In this document: positions 25,629-37,745 of the stretch, piece after piece
How positions within the stretch are numbered: the first letter of the stretch is position 1
How the letters are laid out: each line of letters opens with the position of its first letter
NCBI RefSeq assembly: GCF_001720395.1
Contig: NZ_MDTU01000001.1
Span: 1,745,572-1,809,571 of the forward strand
Origin: Piscirickettsia litoralis
GTDB taxonomy: Bacteria > Pseudomonadota > Gammaproteobacteria > Piscirickettsiales > Piscirickettsiaceae
Direction of reading: 5' to 3'
DNA length: 64,000 nucleotides
Translations under genes and position numbers: made by a program
Notes under the pieces: model-generated
The model's input: the letters and a program-made list of their open reading frames with translations, nothing else
Told to the model about the DNA's origin: nothing
Databases searched by the model: none

Positions 25629-27080
25629 TTATACACGCCAAAAAGTCCGGCTAAATAGTACTAACACAGTAAATACTTCTAAGCGGCCCAATAACATTGC
25701 AAAAGACAATATCCACAGAGCAGAGTTATTTAATGTGCCATAATTGCTAATTGCTTCACCCAAAGCCGGCCCTGTGTTAGAAATGCAAGCGATCAAAGCA
25801 GAAAATGCTGTCACTTGGTCCAAACCTGTTGCCATCAGTAATAACATTAAAATGACAAAACTCATCACATACGCTGCTAAAAACCCCCACGTTGCATTAA
25901 TAACATTAGCAGGCACCGGAAAACCACCAAGTTTAATATGAAATACACCATTTGGGTGAACTAAGCGCTGGATTTCACGCTGGCTTTGCTTACGTAATAA
26001 AATCAGGCGAATCACCTTAATTCCCCCTGAGGTTGACCCCGCACAGCCACCAATCGCACCTAAAATTAATAAGCCAACTTGAATGAGTTGAGGCCAAGAA
26101 CCAATACTTACCGAGCCAAACCCCGTGGTGGTCATAAAGGATGAAACTTGAAACATGGAGTCTCGAATCACTTTGCTCACCGAGGTTTCTGTTCCTGAAA
26201 AATAAAGCCAGGCCGCAATCACAATCGAAGCAATAAGGAAAATACCAATATAAACTTTAAACTCAGGCTCACGCCAATACGTTCTTAAGTCTCCCTTACG
26301 TAACATGATAAAATGCAAAGAGAAGTTAGTTCCACCCACTAGCATAAAAAACACCATCGCATATTGAATCAAAGCAGATGAATAAAACGCACCGCTAGCA
26401 TCATGAGGAGCATAACCTCCGGTTGAAATCGTTCCGAATGCATAGCAAATGGCATTGAATAAATTCATACCAAAGAGCCAAAACGTCATAATACAAATAA
26501 CAGTGAGGCCAACATAAATATACCAAAGGGTTTTCGCTGTTTCGGTAATACGTGGTGTGAGTTTATCTTTTACCGGCCCGGTGACCTCTGCACGGTATAA
26601 TTGCATACCGCCAACGCCAATCATAGGCAGTACAGCGATGGCCAGAACAATAATTCCCATACCACCTAAAAATTGCAACTGCTGACGATAATATAAAATC
26701 GATGGCGGTAAATTTTCTATATGGCTAAGTACTGTACCTCCGGTTGTCGTAAAGCCTGATATCGCTTCAAAGACCGCTTCACTAAGCACCATATGAGGAT
26801 GATAAGACAGCATGAAGGGCAGCGCACTGTAAATACCAAGCACAAGCCAAAATAAGAAAACAACCACAAAACCATCACGTGCTTTTAAATCAACTTTATG
26901 TTCACGAGTTGGCAACCAAGCAAAAAAACCTGAGAAAAAAGCCAAGCAAAACGAAATTAAAAAGGGTGTTGCATCATAATCTTGATAAAGCCAGGACACA
27001 TAAACGGGAGGCAACATACTAAAACTAAAGAGCATTAACAAAATGCCAATAATTTTAAGAATCGATTTTTCTTGTATCAT
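25629..27080 (-). CDS. trkH: Trk potassium uptake protein, channel subunit TrkH
   Basis: 483 residues, the length of E. coli TrkH. Four pore-loop repeats; the selectivity filter of repeat 1 is in SGFTTTGGTVL (near residue 112), repeat 2 in FGTISTGGYAPHD (near residue 219), repeat 3 in SFMTTTGFGSVS and repeat 4 in CISNTGPALG. Ten or more membrane segments. It is 6 bases after trkA, the gene for its gating ring. Confidence 0.94.
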   Translation of the reverse strand: MIQEKSILKIIGILLMLFSFSMLPPVYVSWLYQDYDATPFLISFCLAFFSGFFAWLPTREHKVDLKARDGFVVVFLFWLVLGIYSALPFMLSYHPHMVLSEAVFEAISGFTTTGGTVLSHIENLPPSILYYRQQLQFLGGMGIIVLAIAVLPMIGVGGMQLYRAEVTGPVKDKLTPRITETAKTLWYIYVGLTVICIMTFWLFGMNLFNAICYAFGTISTGGYAPHDASGAFYSSALIQYAMVFFMLVGGTNFSLHFIMLRKGDLRTYWREPEFKVYIGIFLIASIVIAAWLYFSGTETSVSKVIRDSMFQVSSFMTTTGFGSVSIGSWPQLIQVGLLILGAIGGCAGSTSGGIKVIRLILLRKQSQREIQRLVHPNGVFHIKLGGFPVPANVINATWGFLAAYVMSFVILMLLLMATGLDQVTAFSALIACISNTGPALGEAISNYGTLNNSALWILSFAMLLGRLEVFTVLVLFSRTFWRV

Positions 27081-27086
27081 GACTTA

Positions 27087-28466
27087 TTATAAAAACCCAG
27101 TGGAAACCTGAAATAAACTTTCGATATCACGAATTTTACGTTTATTGGTCATGAATAAAATGACATGATCATCCGCTTGAATCGTAATATCTTCACAATG
27201 AATATAAACCTGATCACCGCGCACAACAGCACCCACAGCAGAACCTTCAGGCAACTTTAGTTGAGACACTTTACGACCAACCACTTTCGATGTTTGGGCA
27301 TCACCGTGCGCCACCGCCTCAATCGCCTCAGCGGCCCCTTTGCGTAAAGAATGAACTTTTTCTACATCACCACGGCGAATATGCGCAAGCAAAGCACCAA
27401 TCGTTGCATGCTGTGGAGAAATCGCGATATCAATATCTCCGCCTTCGACTAAATCAACATAAGCCGGGCGATTAATCAAAGAAATCGCATATTTCGCTCC
27501 CAAACGCTTTGCTTGCATCGCTGACATAATATTATTTTCATCATCATTGGTCAGTGAACAGAATATATCAATATTTTCGATATTTTCCTGGCTTAATAAA
27601 TCAGAATCTGTCGCATCACCTAATAAAATAATCGTCCGATCGAGCGTATGACAAGCACGCTCGCTGTGCTTTGGATCAATTTCGATGAGTTTAATATCAT
27701 AATCCGCTTCTAAACGCTTAGCGACGTGAGTGCCAATATTGCCGCCACCGGCAATCATAATACTGTTAAAACGTGGGCGATCTTCATAAATTTTCGACAT
27801 TAATGTTTTAATATCATCGTTAGCACTGATGAAAAATATTTCATCTCCAGGCAATAAAGTCGTATTAGCGCCTGGGATAATCCCTTGATTATCGCGAAAA
27901 ATCGCCACCACTTTTGCATCAATATGCTTATCAATATTAGATAAAAAGCTCGCTGGATGTCCGGCCAATATACTGTTTCTATCAACTTTAATGGCAACAA
28001 GGCGTACTTTCGTGCCAGCGAAGTTTAACACCTGTAAGGCCCCTGGGTAACGGATTAAACGACAAATTTGTCGCGTGACCACCTGCTCTGGGCTAATAAT
28101 CACATCTATCGGAATAACTTTATTAGTAAATAGCTCATCACCATGTTTGGTGTAACTTTGCGAGCGAATACGTGCGATTTTCATCGGTGTTTTAAATAAG
28201 CTATGTGCTATTTGACAAGCAATCATATTCACTTCATCACTACTGGTGACGGCAACAACCATGTCCGCATCTTCAACTCCAGCTTGTATCAACACATGAG
28301 GATAAGAGGCGAGGCCGGTGACTGTGCGAATATCAAGCTTTTCTTGTAAGGCTTCTAGGTTTTCACTATTCGCATCGACGATAGTAATTTCATTATCATC
28401 TTCTTGGCTCAATTGTGCAGCAATCGTCGAACCGACTTGACCTGCACCGAGAATAATAATTTTCAT
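27087..28466 (-). CDS. trkA: Trk system regulatory NAD-binding protein TrkA
   Basis: Cytoplasmic gating ring for TrkH. 459 residues against 458 in E. coli. Two RCK_N Rossmann domains, IILGAGQVGSTIA at residue 3 and IMIAGGGNIGTHVA near residue 234, each followed by an RCK_C domain (about 145-225 and 370-455). No frame problem. First of the trkA-trkH-dgkA group; rsmB lies 25 bases upstream on the same strand. Confidence 0.95.
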   Translation of the reverse strand: MKIIILGAGQVGSTIAAQLSQEDDNEITIVDANSENLEALQEKLDIRTVTGLASYPHVLIQAGVEDADMVVAVTSSDEVNMIACQIAHSLFKTPMKIARIRSQSYTKHGDELFTNKVIPIDVIISPEQVVTRQICRLIRYPGALQVLNFAGTKVRLVAIKVDRNSILAGHPASFLSNIDKHIDAKVVAIFRDNQGIIPGANTTLLPGDEIFFISANDDIKTLMSKIYEDRPRFNSIMIAGGGNIGTHVAKRLEADYDIKLIEIDPKHSERACHTLDRTIILLGDATDSDLLSQENIENIDIFCSLTNDDENNIMSAMQAKRLGAKYAISLINRPAYVDLVEGGDIDIAISPQHATIGALLAHIRRGDVEKVHSLRKGAAEAIEAVAHGDAQTSKVVGRKVSQLKLPEGSAVGAVVRGDQVYIHCEDITIQADDHVILFMTNKRKIRDIESLFQVSTGFL

Positions 28467-28491
28467 AATCCCTACCGCTCACTACTTCAAT

Positions 28492-29803
28492 TTAACTTTT
28501 TGCAACTTTACGCAGTTTTGCATAATAAAAACCATCCATTCCATCCACTTCGGGAAATATTTGTCGACCAAAAGGGCGAGCAACTCCCCAATCCGCCTCA
28601 ATTTTAACTTCCTCACTTCCTTTTTGCGTTGTCAGAAATTTCTTAATTACCGCTTCATTTTCTTCAGGGAGTATAGAACAGGTCGCATAAACAAGAATAC
28701 CGCCCTTTTTCAAGCACGGCCACAACGCTGTTAATAAATGCAACTGCAAGTGATGCAGTTGGCCGATATCTTCTAGAGTACGTAATAGCTTAATATCTGG
28801 ATGACGACGTATCACCCCTGTACCCGAGCACGGTGCATCTAATAAAATACGGTCAAATAGCTGACCGTCCCACCAGTCATCAATTTTTTCAACCGCGGCC
28901 TCAAGCAGCTCTGCAGATAAATTCAATCGTCTTAAATTCTCTTGAACGCGCTCTAAGCGCTTGCCATCAACATCGACACAGGTCAAATCAATATTGTCCG
29001 CTGTCTCTAAAATATGACAGCTCTTACCGCCAGGCGCGGCACAAGCATCTAAAACTCGTTGTCCTGACACTAAATCCAATAAAGACGCTGCTAATTGTGC
29101 CGCTTCATTTTGGACTGAGCATGCGCCTTCGGAAAATCCCGGCAATGCTGTCACCGCCGTTGGTTTTTCTAAACGAATGGCTTGCTTACAAGCATTAATT
29201 TCTATCGACTCAGCAGCAATATTCACTTCAGCTAATTTCTCTAAATACGCCTCTCGTGTTCCCCAACGCTGATTCACACGTAAACTCATTGGTGGGCGTT
29301 CATTATTGGCTTTTAAAATATTTTGCCAGCGCTCCGGCCAAGCCCGCTTGCAGCGCTTAATTAACCAATTGGGGTGTGAATAAACAGCAATATCTTGGGT
29401 TAATAACGGATAATCTTGACGTTGCGCAGCACGTAAAATCGCATTGACTAAACCTTTAGCATGTGGCATTTTTTAGATCCTTTACCGCATCCACCGTTTC
29501 AGAAATCGCAGCGTGCGGCTTGATACGCATAAACAACAGCTGGTATAAACCGACGATTAATAACATCTTCAAGCTCGCTTCACGACGGCGCAGGGGTCGG
29601 TTTAACAGCTGATCACAAATTGCATCTAATCTCTGGTACCAACGCGTAGAACCAAAGCACAGCTCTTGCAATAAACTCTTATCACTATCATTCAATGCTG
29701 AGTTATATTTAAGCAAGGCAGCAGGCAGTGACATCCCCTGGTGAATCACATCGGCAAGTACTCGACTAGCAAGCGCTCGCAAGTTTATCGCTTTATTGGC
29801 CAA
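28492..29803 (-). pseudogene. rsmB: 16S rRNA m5C967 methyltransferase RsmB, frameshifted
   Basis: SAM-dependent methyltransferase of the RsmB/Sun family. The N-terminal NusB-like domain (NLRALASRVLADVIHQG..) ends at ETVDAVKDLKNATC; the catalytic domain opens in the next frame at PHAKGLVNAILRA. Removing one base from the T6 at 29469-29474 (A6 in mRNA) restores VKDLKMPHAKGLVNAIL without loss. The catalytic part has LDACAAPGGKSCHIL, LLDAPCSGTGVIRRHPDI (Cys) and YATCSILPEEN (second Cys). Start by homology is TTG 29803, overlapping the fmt end; ATG 29839 is an alternative. Confidence 0.88.
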
Positions 29804-30759
29804 AACAACGCCCCACAGCAAAGCGTTCGGCCTTACCATTTAAAATATCTCGCGCGGATAGCGCCTTACTACCAGGCAATTGCAATTGCTTAATCAACAA
29901 ACTTCCAGAGCCTGTCATCACCTCTATGCTCTCTAGGTGATGCTTAATGATCGTCCCAGGTGCTGCCGCCTTATTCAAGGCGTTATTATCTACCGTTGTT
30001 ACTGCTTGTGCTTGCCAAATACGAATATTATCACCATCGAGGGTGCTAAAGGCGACCGGCCACGGGTTAAATGCCCGCACTTTACAATCTAATTGCACCG
30101 CAGTCTCTGACCAATCTAAACACGCCTCTTGCTTGGACAGCTTACGCGCATAAGTCACGCCGGCTTCATCTTGTCGAGTGCAAATCGCTTTACCCTCAGC
30201 AATATCATCGATCACTTGGGGCAATACATCGGCCGTTAAATCAAGTAACTTATTGTATAAATCAGCACTGCTGTCTGTATTAGCTATCGCACATTTTGCT
30301 TGTGCTAAACTCGCTCCGGTATCCAAGCCAATATCCATCTGCATAATTGTCACCCCCGACTCAGCATCACCGGCTTCTATCGCCCGTTGAATCGGCGCAG
30401 CGCCACGCCACCGCGGCAATAAAGACGTATGCACATTAATGCAGCCTAAACGCGGAATATCTAAGACTTCTTGGGGTAATAACATGCCATAAGCAGCAAC
30501 GATCATTAAATCGGGTTTTAGCTCACGCAACTCATCTTGCTCTGCTATTTTTTTTGAAGCTCGCCGGCTGTAACACAGGAACATTGAGTTTTTGAGCGAC
30601 TTGCTTTACTGGCGTTGCCGTAAGCTTACGGCCTCGGCCTTGTGGGCGATCAGGTTGGCTATATACCGCAATTAAGTTATGCGACGTTTTTGCAACCATC
30701 GCCAAGATTTCTGCTGCAAACTCTGGCGTGCCGGCAAAAACAATATTTAATGACTTCAT
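29793..30759 (-). pseudogene. fmt: methionyl-tRNA formyltransferase, frameshifted in a T8 tract
   Basis: Formylates initiator Met-t[22 protein letters not shown] and [19 protein letters not shown] begin the protein but the frame ends at [11 protein letters not shown]. The rest follows in another frame from [22 protein letters not shown]. One base fewer in the T8 at 30548-30555 gives ...[13 protein letters not shown], a normal Fmt. Catalytic residues are present: N and H in NVHTSLLPRWRGAAPIQ, Asp in MQMDIGLDTG. The repaired length of about 321 agrees with the family (315). Lies between def and rsmB as in most relatives. Confidence 0.92.
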
Positions 30760-30783
30760 AATGATCCTAACACCCGCCTTAAA

Positions 30784-31287
30784 TTATAGGGCCTGGCGAC
30801 GCTGCTTTAATAACTTTTTCTCAAGGCGTTTACGTTTTAACGGTGATAAGTAATCAATAAACACTTTGCCTTGCAAATGATCAATTTCATGCTGCAAGCA
30901 CACTGCCAGTAAACCGTCGGCTTCAAGCTCAAATTTTTCACCTTTTTGATCAAACGCAGAGATTTTAATGCGCGCAGCACGTTCAACTTTAGCAAATACA
31001 CCTGGGAAAGATAAACAACCTTCTTCATACTCAGTGTGATCAAACGTCTCTAATATCTCAGGGTTAATCACACACAATGGATCAGATTTGTCGTTAGACA
31101 AGTCCATGACTAAAACCTGCTGTTGAATATTCACCTGCGTCGCAGCTAAACCGATGCCTGAGGATTCATACATCGTTTCATACATGTCCTCTATCGTTTT
31201 TGCTAAAGCATCATCAAATACAGTGACTTTTTTTGCCTGTAAGCGTAAACGTGAATCTGGGTATTGCAAAATATTTAATAAGGCCAT
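30784..31287 (-). CDS. def: peptide deformylase
   Basis: Fe/Zn enzyme that removes the N-formyl group from new proteins. 167 residues from ATG 31287 ([11 protein letters not shown]); the longer frame from 31320 adds a basic leader not found in the family. Motif 1 GIGLAATQ near residue 44, motif 2 EGCLSFPG with the metal Cys near residue 90, motif 3 HEIDHLQG with the two metal His and catalytic Glu near residue 132. Transcribed leftward into fmt, divergent from dprA. Confidence 0.94.
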   Translation of the reverse strand: MALLNILQYPDSRLRLQAKKVTVFDDALAKTIEDMYETMYESSGIGLAATQVNIQQQVLVMDLSNDKSDPLCVINPEILETFDHTEYEEGCLSFPGVFAKVERAARIKISAFDQKGEKFELEADGLLAVCLQHEIDHLQGKVFIDYLSPLKRKRLEKKLLKQRRQAL

Positions 31288-31422
31288 GATAAAACTGCGC
31301 TTGCCTCTTGTCGTTTTCAAAACTTGAATGATAACACCATCCCTTTAGAGTGTATAGAAAGCTGGCATGAGTAGCTTTTTTTGTTTAGTCTGAAAGTATA
31401 TTGGTGTGATCGTGGAGGCATT

Positions 31423-32601
31423 ATGAACCAAGAACAAGCAGCCTGTATTGCACTTTACCACACCCGTCATATCGGCCCACAACGCCTCTACCGTTTGCTC
31501 GATCATTTTCAAACTGCAAGCAACATTGTCAATGCCGACCTCCAGCAATTACAATCAGTTAATTTATCTAAGCAGCTTATTAGCGCCATACTCAAGCCCA
31601 ATTGGCGCATGGCCGATAAAGTCGCAACCTGGGTGTTAGAACCCGACCATCATGTTGTTTTTTTTAATGAGCCAAGTTACCCCACCTTGCTCAAGCAAAT
31701 TAATACACCACCAGCACTGTTATATATAGTTGGTGATATTCAGCTATTAAATAAACCGCAGCTCGCTATGGTGGGCACGCGCAAGCCCACCCCCTCAGGG
31801 CAAGAAGCGGCCTATCAATTTGCTTATGAAGCTGTATATAATCAATTATGCATTACTAGCGGACTTGCCATCGGCATTGATACGATTAGCCATCAAACCG
31901 CCATAGACAACCAAGGGAAAACCATCGCCGTGCTTGGCTGTGGTGTCGATGTTATTTATCCATCGCAAAACAAAAAGCTCTATCAGGACATTCGTGAACA
32001 AGGCGCTATTGTCTCTGAATTTGCTCTCGGCGCCCAGCCTACTGCCAGGCATTTCCCCCAACGCAATCGAATTATTGCAGGTCTTAGCTCTGGCACACTC
32101 GTTGTCGAGGCGGCGGTTAAAAGCGGCTCCCTCATCACCGCTCAATATGCCCTGGATGCCAATCGTGATGTTTTTGCCATTCCAGGTTCTATTTATAACG
32201 AGCAGGCCCAAGGTTGCCATTCATTAATCAAACAAGGCGCAACGCTGGTTGAAAGCTTCAGTGATATTGCTGATAACTTTAACTTCAATCATTTTAATTC
32301 GGTCACTAGCGGACCCTCTAGAATACAACCTAAAGCAGCGCTAAAAACAGTTAAATCACATCACACAACACAGGAGAATCAACTCCCACAACAATCTGCT
32401 CTTGATTTAACAGAAATTGACCCCACCTCTATCTGCGTGTTAGAACATTTAGGCTTCGAAGCGACAGCAATAGATCAGCTGGTTGAAAGAACAGGGCTAG
32501 CTGCAGAGGTCATTTCCTCGTCGCTATTGAATTTAGAACTCGACGGGCGAGTCTCAACAATACCTGGCGGCTATATAAGAACTAAGGGGAAGCGACTATG
32601 A
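31423..32601 (+). CDS. dprA: DNA-processing protein DprA (Smf)
   Basis: Loads RecA on incoming single-stranded DNA during transformation. 392 residues from ATG 31423, with GGAGG 5 bases upstream (the longer TTG frame from 31381 crosses it). N-terminal SAM-like domain (about 1-70), Rossmann core with MVGTRKPTPSGQ near residue 120, SGLAIGIDTISHQ near residue 146, GCGVDVIYPSQN and SEFALG..P..R.FPQRNRIIAGLS near residue 205, and a C-terminal winged helix (about 325-390). Overlaps smg by 4 bases. Confidence 0.93.
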   Translation: MNQEQAACIALYHTRHIGPQRLYRLLDHFQTASNIVNADLQQLQSVNLSKQLISAILKPNWRMADKVATWVLEPDHHVVFFNEPSYPTLLKQINTPPALLYIVGDIQLLNKPQLAMVGTRKPTPSGQEAAYQFAYEAVYNQLCITSGLAIGIDTISHQTAIDNQGKTIAVLGCGVDVIYPSQNKKLYQDIREQGAIVSEFALGAQPTARHFPQRNRIIAGLSSGTLVVEAAVKSGSLITAQYALDANRDVFAIPGSIYNEQAQGCHSLIKQGATLVESFSDIADNFNFNHFNSVTSGPSRIQPKAALKTVKSHHTTQENQLPQQSALDLTEIDPTSICVLEHLGFEATAIDQLVERTGLAAEVISSSLLNLELDGRVSTIPGGYIRTKGKRL

Positions 32602-33077
32602 TAAAAGAAAGCGTACTTGACGTTTTGATGTATTTATTCGATCAAAATAGCGAAGCAGATCAGCCTCTTAGCTCAGATCAAGCCGTTTTAAGTGCTCAGC
32701 TTGAAAAAGCAGGCTTTGCTAAAGACGAAGTCGATCGCGCCTTTCATTGGTTAGAAGGTTTAGTCGATACCAGCAAATGGCCAAAGCGGTTTGAGCGCTC
32801 AACGACAACACGCGCCTTTGCAGATGAAGAAATGAGCACAATTGGTCCAGAGTATCTTAACTACATACTCTACCTTGAGCATATTGGCGTACTCAATGTA
32901 GAGTTACGCGAGCTGGTGATTGATCGGATCATGGCACTCGGTGTTGATGAAATTGATTTAAGCCATGTGAAATGGGTCGCTTTAATGGTACTGAATAATC
33001 ATTATGAAGATGATTTTGAGACCGAGTGGTTCGAAGAAATGATCCTCACCGACCCCAAGGCTGAAGTACAACACTAA
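32598..33077 (+). CDS. smg: Smg/DUF494 family protein
   Basis: 159 residues; widely conserved between dprA and topA in gammaproteobacteria, role unknown. ESVLDVLMYLFDQ at the start, a region RAFADEEMSTIGPEYLNYI in the middle and VDEIDLSHVKWVALMVLNN near the end fit the family. Acidic C-terminus. ATGA overlap with dprA indicates one operon. Confidence 0.9.
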   Translation: MIKESVLDVLMYLFDQNSEADQPLSSDQAVLSAQLEKAGFAKDEVDRAFHWLEGLVDTSKWPKRFERSTTTRAFADEEMSTIGPEYLNYILYLEHIGVLNVELRELVIDRIMALGVDEIDLSHVKWVALMVLNNHYEDDFETEWFEEMILTDPKAEVQH

Positions 33078-33204
33078 TAACTAGTACTTGTATAAACTTT
33101 GATAAAGTTGTAAGTTTGCGCTTTAAGTAATATAAACCACCATAACAAATTTTTATGGTGATAGCGTTCAATAGTTTTAGATTTAGAGATGATCGATTGC
33201 AATC

Positions 33205-35525
33205 ATGGGTAACAAATTAGTCATTGTAGAATCTCCCGCAAAGGGAAAGACCATCAATAAGTATCTGGGTAAAGACTTTGAAGTCATGGCCTCTTATGGG
33301 CACGTCCGCGACCTTTTGCCGAAAGAAGGTGCCGTTCAGCCGGAACACGACTTCTCGATGACCTACCAACTCACCGAGCGTGGTGAGAAAAGCATCAGTG
33401 ATATTATTAAAGCATTACGTAAATCATCTGATCTTTATCTGGCATCTGACCCTGACCGCGAAGGAGAAGCCATCGCCTGGCACTTGCTTGAAGAGCTCAA
33501 AGAGCGTGGCGAGCTAGAGGGCAAGAACGTTCACCGTGTTGTTTTTTACGAAATCACCGAACGCGCCGTCCAAGATGCAATTAACAATCCCCGTGGTGTT
33601 GCCATGGAACTCGTTGATGCTCAACAAGCCCGTCGTGCACTCGATTATCTCGTTGGCTTTAATTTATCCCCTCTGCTTTGGCAAAAAAATTCGCCGTGGC
33701 TTATCTGCTGGTCGTGTTCAAAGTCCAGCACTGCGCATGATTGTCGAGCGTGAGCAAGAAATTCAAGCCTTTAAACCTCGCGAATATTGGACCATTGCTT
33801 CTGACTTAATTCACGATAAACAAGAATTCGCGGCAAAGCTAACCCTCTATGCCAATGAAAAAGTCAAGCAATTCACATTTAATAACGAGAAGAAAGCAAC
33901 AACCGCTCAAAAAACGCTGATTAAAAAAGCCAATAATGAACTAAAAGTTGTCAAAATAGAGAAAAAGCAACGCAAGCGCAATCCTGCCGCGCCATTTACA
34001 ACCTCAACCTTACAGCAAGAAGCTGTGCGCAAACTCGGCTTTTCTGCTCAACGCACCATGCGCACCGCGCAGCAGCTGTATGAAGGGATTGAAACCGGTG
34101 ATGGCACTGTCGGTTTAATCACCTATATGCGTACCGACTCGGTCCATCTCGCCGATGAGGCCATTGCTGAATTGCGTGATTTTATTCTTGAGCGCTATGG
34201 CAAAGAATCATTACCCAAATCACCACGTAGTTTTAAGTCTAAGGCTAAAAATGCCCAAGAGGCTCATGAGGCGGTTCGACCCACTTCATGCTTACGTTTG
34301 CCTAAAGAGTTAAAACCTCATTTATCGAGCGATCAATTTAAGCTCTATGAGCTGATTTGGAAACGCACCGTCGCTTGTCAAATGCAACACGCATTAATCG
34401 ATACGGTTGCAGTGGATCTTGCTTGCGGCGATGCAGAACATTTATTCCGCGCCAATGGCTCACAAGTAGCGAAGCCTGGCTTTTTATCCGTCTATGAAGA
34501 AAGCAAAGACGACGATAAAGCCAAAGATGATGATGACAAACGCTGGTTACCAATCATGAAAGAAGGTGATCTGATCAAGCTGTTAGAGATAAAAGCCGAT
34601 CAGCACTTTACTGAGCCACCACCACGCTACACCGAAGCTACATTAATTAAAACCCTTGAAGAACACGGCATTGGCCGCCCTTCGACCTATACGGCGATTT
34701 TATCCACTCTACAGCAGCGTGAATATATAGAACTCGACAAAAAGCGTTTCCAACCGACGGATGTCGGTAATGTCGTCAATAAGTTTTTAACAAAATATTT
34801 CGAAAAATACGTTGATTACGAGTTTACCGCCCACCTTGAAGATGACTTAGATGCCATCTCGCGCGGTGAGAAACAATGGAAACCCTTAATGCATGATTTT
34901 TGGAGTCCATTCCAAGATCAAGTAAAAACCATTGATGAAACCGTACAGCGCAAAGACGTCACCCAAGAAGAGCTCGACGAAGATTGCCCAAAATGCGGTG
35001 CGAAACTCTCTGAGCGCCTTGGTCGTCGCGGTAAATTTGTCGGTTGTACTAATTATCCAGAGTGTGACTATACGCGCAGTCTCGACGGGGAAGAGCAAGC
35101 CCCCCCTGAAAAAGTAGAAGATCGGCAATGCCCGAAATGCGAGAGCGACCTTTATATTCGTCAAGGGCGCTATGGTAAATTTATCGGTTGTAGCAACTAT
35201 CCGAAATGTAAATTTATCGAGCCTTTGGAAAAGCCTGCCGAAACCGGTGTTGAGTGCCCAGAATGTAAACAGAGCCACTTAGTCCAAAGACGTTCGCGCT
35301 ATGGAAAAATCTTCTACTCTTGCAATCGCTACCCTGATTGCAAATATGCCGTTTGGAATGAGCCTTTAAAAGAAAGCTGCCCAACCTGTAGCTGGCCGAT
35401 CTTAACCATTAAAACCACAAAACGTTGGGGTACCGAAAAAGTTTGTCCTCAAAAAGAATGTGATTTTAAAGCACCTTACGAGATCCCCGAACAATCTGGT
35501 GAAGAAAAAGCAGAAAAAAAAGACG

Positions 35526-35533
<8 letters not shown>
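33205..35533 (+). pseudogene. topA: DNA topoisomerase I, frameshifted in an A7 tract
   Basis: Relaxes negative supercoils; normally essential. The Toprim domain (KLVIVESPAKGKTINKYLG, LASDPDREGEAIAWHLL) is in the first frame up to NLSPLLWQK, then the frame ends at 33753. The rest, from IRRGLSAGRVQSPALRMI, is in another frame to 35533. Six instead of seven A at 33683-33689 gives ...LLWQKIRRGLSAG, the normal family sequence. The active Tyr is in ITYMRTDS. Four C-terminal zinc ribbons (CPKCG...CTNYPEC and three more) are intact. Repaired length about 775 residues. The 127 bases before it contain a CACCATAA/TTATGGTG hairpin. Confidence 0.93.
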
Positions 35534-36998
<1,465 letters not shown>

Positions 36999-37057
36999 GC
37001 GAGCATCTTTTAAGCTAAAAGTATCACATCAAACCTAAAACCTAAGGATGGGTTTTC

Positions 37058-37657
37058 TTGTATAAACTCATTTATCAATTCACTGCATTATTATTGTTTA
37101 TTAGTTTAATCGTAGGCTGTGTCTCACATTACAATTATTACACGCCTCGCCCTAATGATCGTGACAGCTGCGGCCTGTTAGCAGACAATGAGTCTGTCTA
37201 TATTGGTACCGCCGAAAACTTTCATCTCGGCGATAAATACTATACAGGTAGCGGTGATCAAATTAGTCAATTATTGCTCGAAGAAATTAATAAATATGTC
37301 ATTCATATCAAACGCAGCAAACACAATGTCACCTTACAACAAGGCTTAACCCAAGCACACAGTGAAGGCTACGCCATCTACATTTATCCACAAATCATTC
37401 GTTGGCAGCGACCGATGGGTACAATGAGTTGGCTCGTTGACCACACCGAAGTTCGTCTTAGCTTATATAACGTAAAACACGGCAAACTTGTCAGCGATAT
37501 CATTGTCCGCGCCGGCCAACCTGTCGCTAGTCAATGGTTTGAAAAGAGCAGTCAACGCTTACAGCTTGCTTTTTCAAGAATTGTTTCACGCTGGTACACT
37601 TGCACTAAAAATCAACTGGAGCCAACCGCACCCGGGCTAGATGCTACAGATAGTTAA
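37058..37657 (+). CDS. DUF4823 lipoprotein
   Basis: 199 residues. Signal peptide and lipobox LIVGC place the lipidated Cys at residue 21. The mature part contains the DUF4823 features: short strands around ESVYIGTAENF, a helix with AHSEGYAIYIYPQIIRWQR and DHTEVRLSLYNVKHGKLV. Function unknown. The start is a TTG with AAGGA 9 bases upstream; no ATG is available in this frame. It stands alone behind hemF. Confidence 0.75.
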   Translation: MYKLIYQFTALLLFISLIVGCVSHYNYYTPRPNDRDSCGLLADNESVYIGTAENFHLGDKYYTGSGDQISQLLLEEINKYVIHIKRSKHNVTLQQGLTQAHSEGYAIYIYPQIIRWQRPMGTMSWLVDHTEVRLSLYNVKHGKLVSDIIVRAGQPVASQWFEKSSQRLQLAFSRIVSRWYTCTKNQLEPTAPGLDATDS

Positions 37658-37745
37658 AATAATTAGCCTAGAAAAACTTCAATTAACCAATCAATCATTG
37701 CAACAAGAGCCTTCAATGTAATAACTCAAACTGTGTATGACATAT

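Noticed and set aside
31381-31422. Upstream extension of dprA
   Set aside because: It begins with TTG and runs through the GGAGG that serves ATG 31423.
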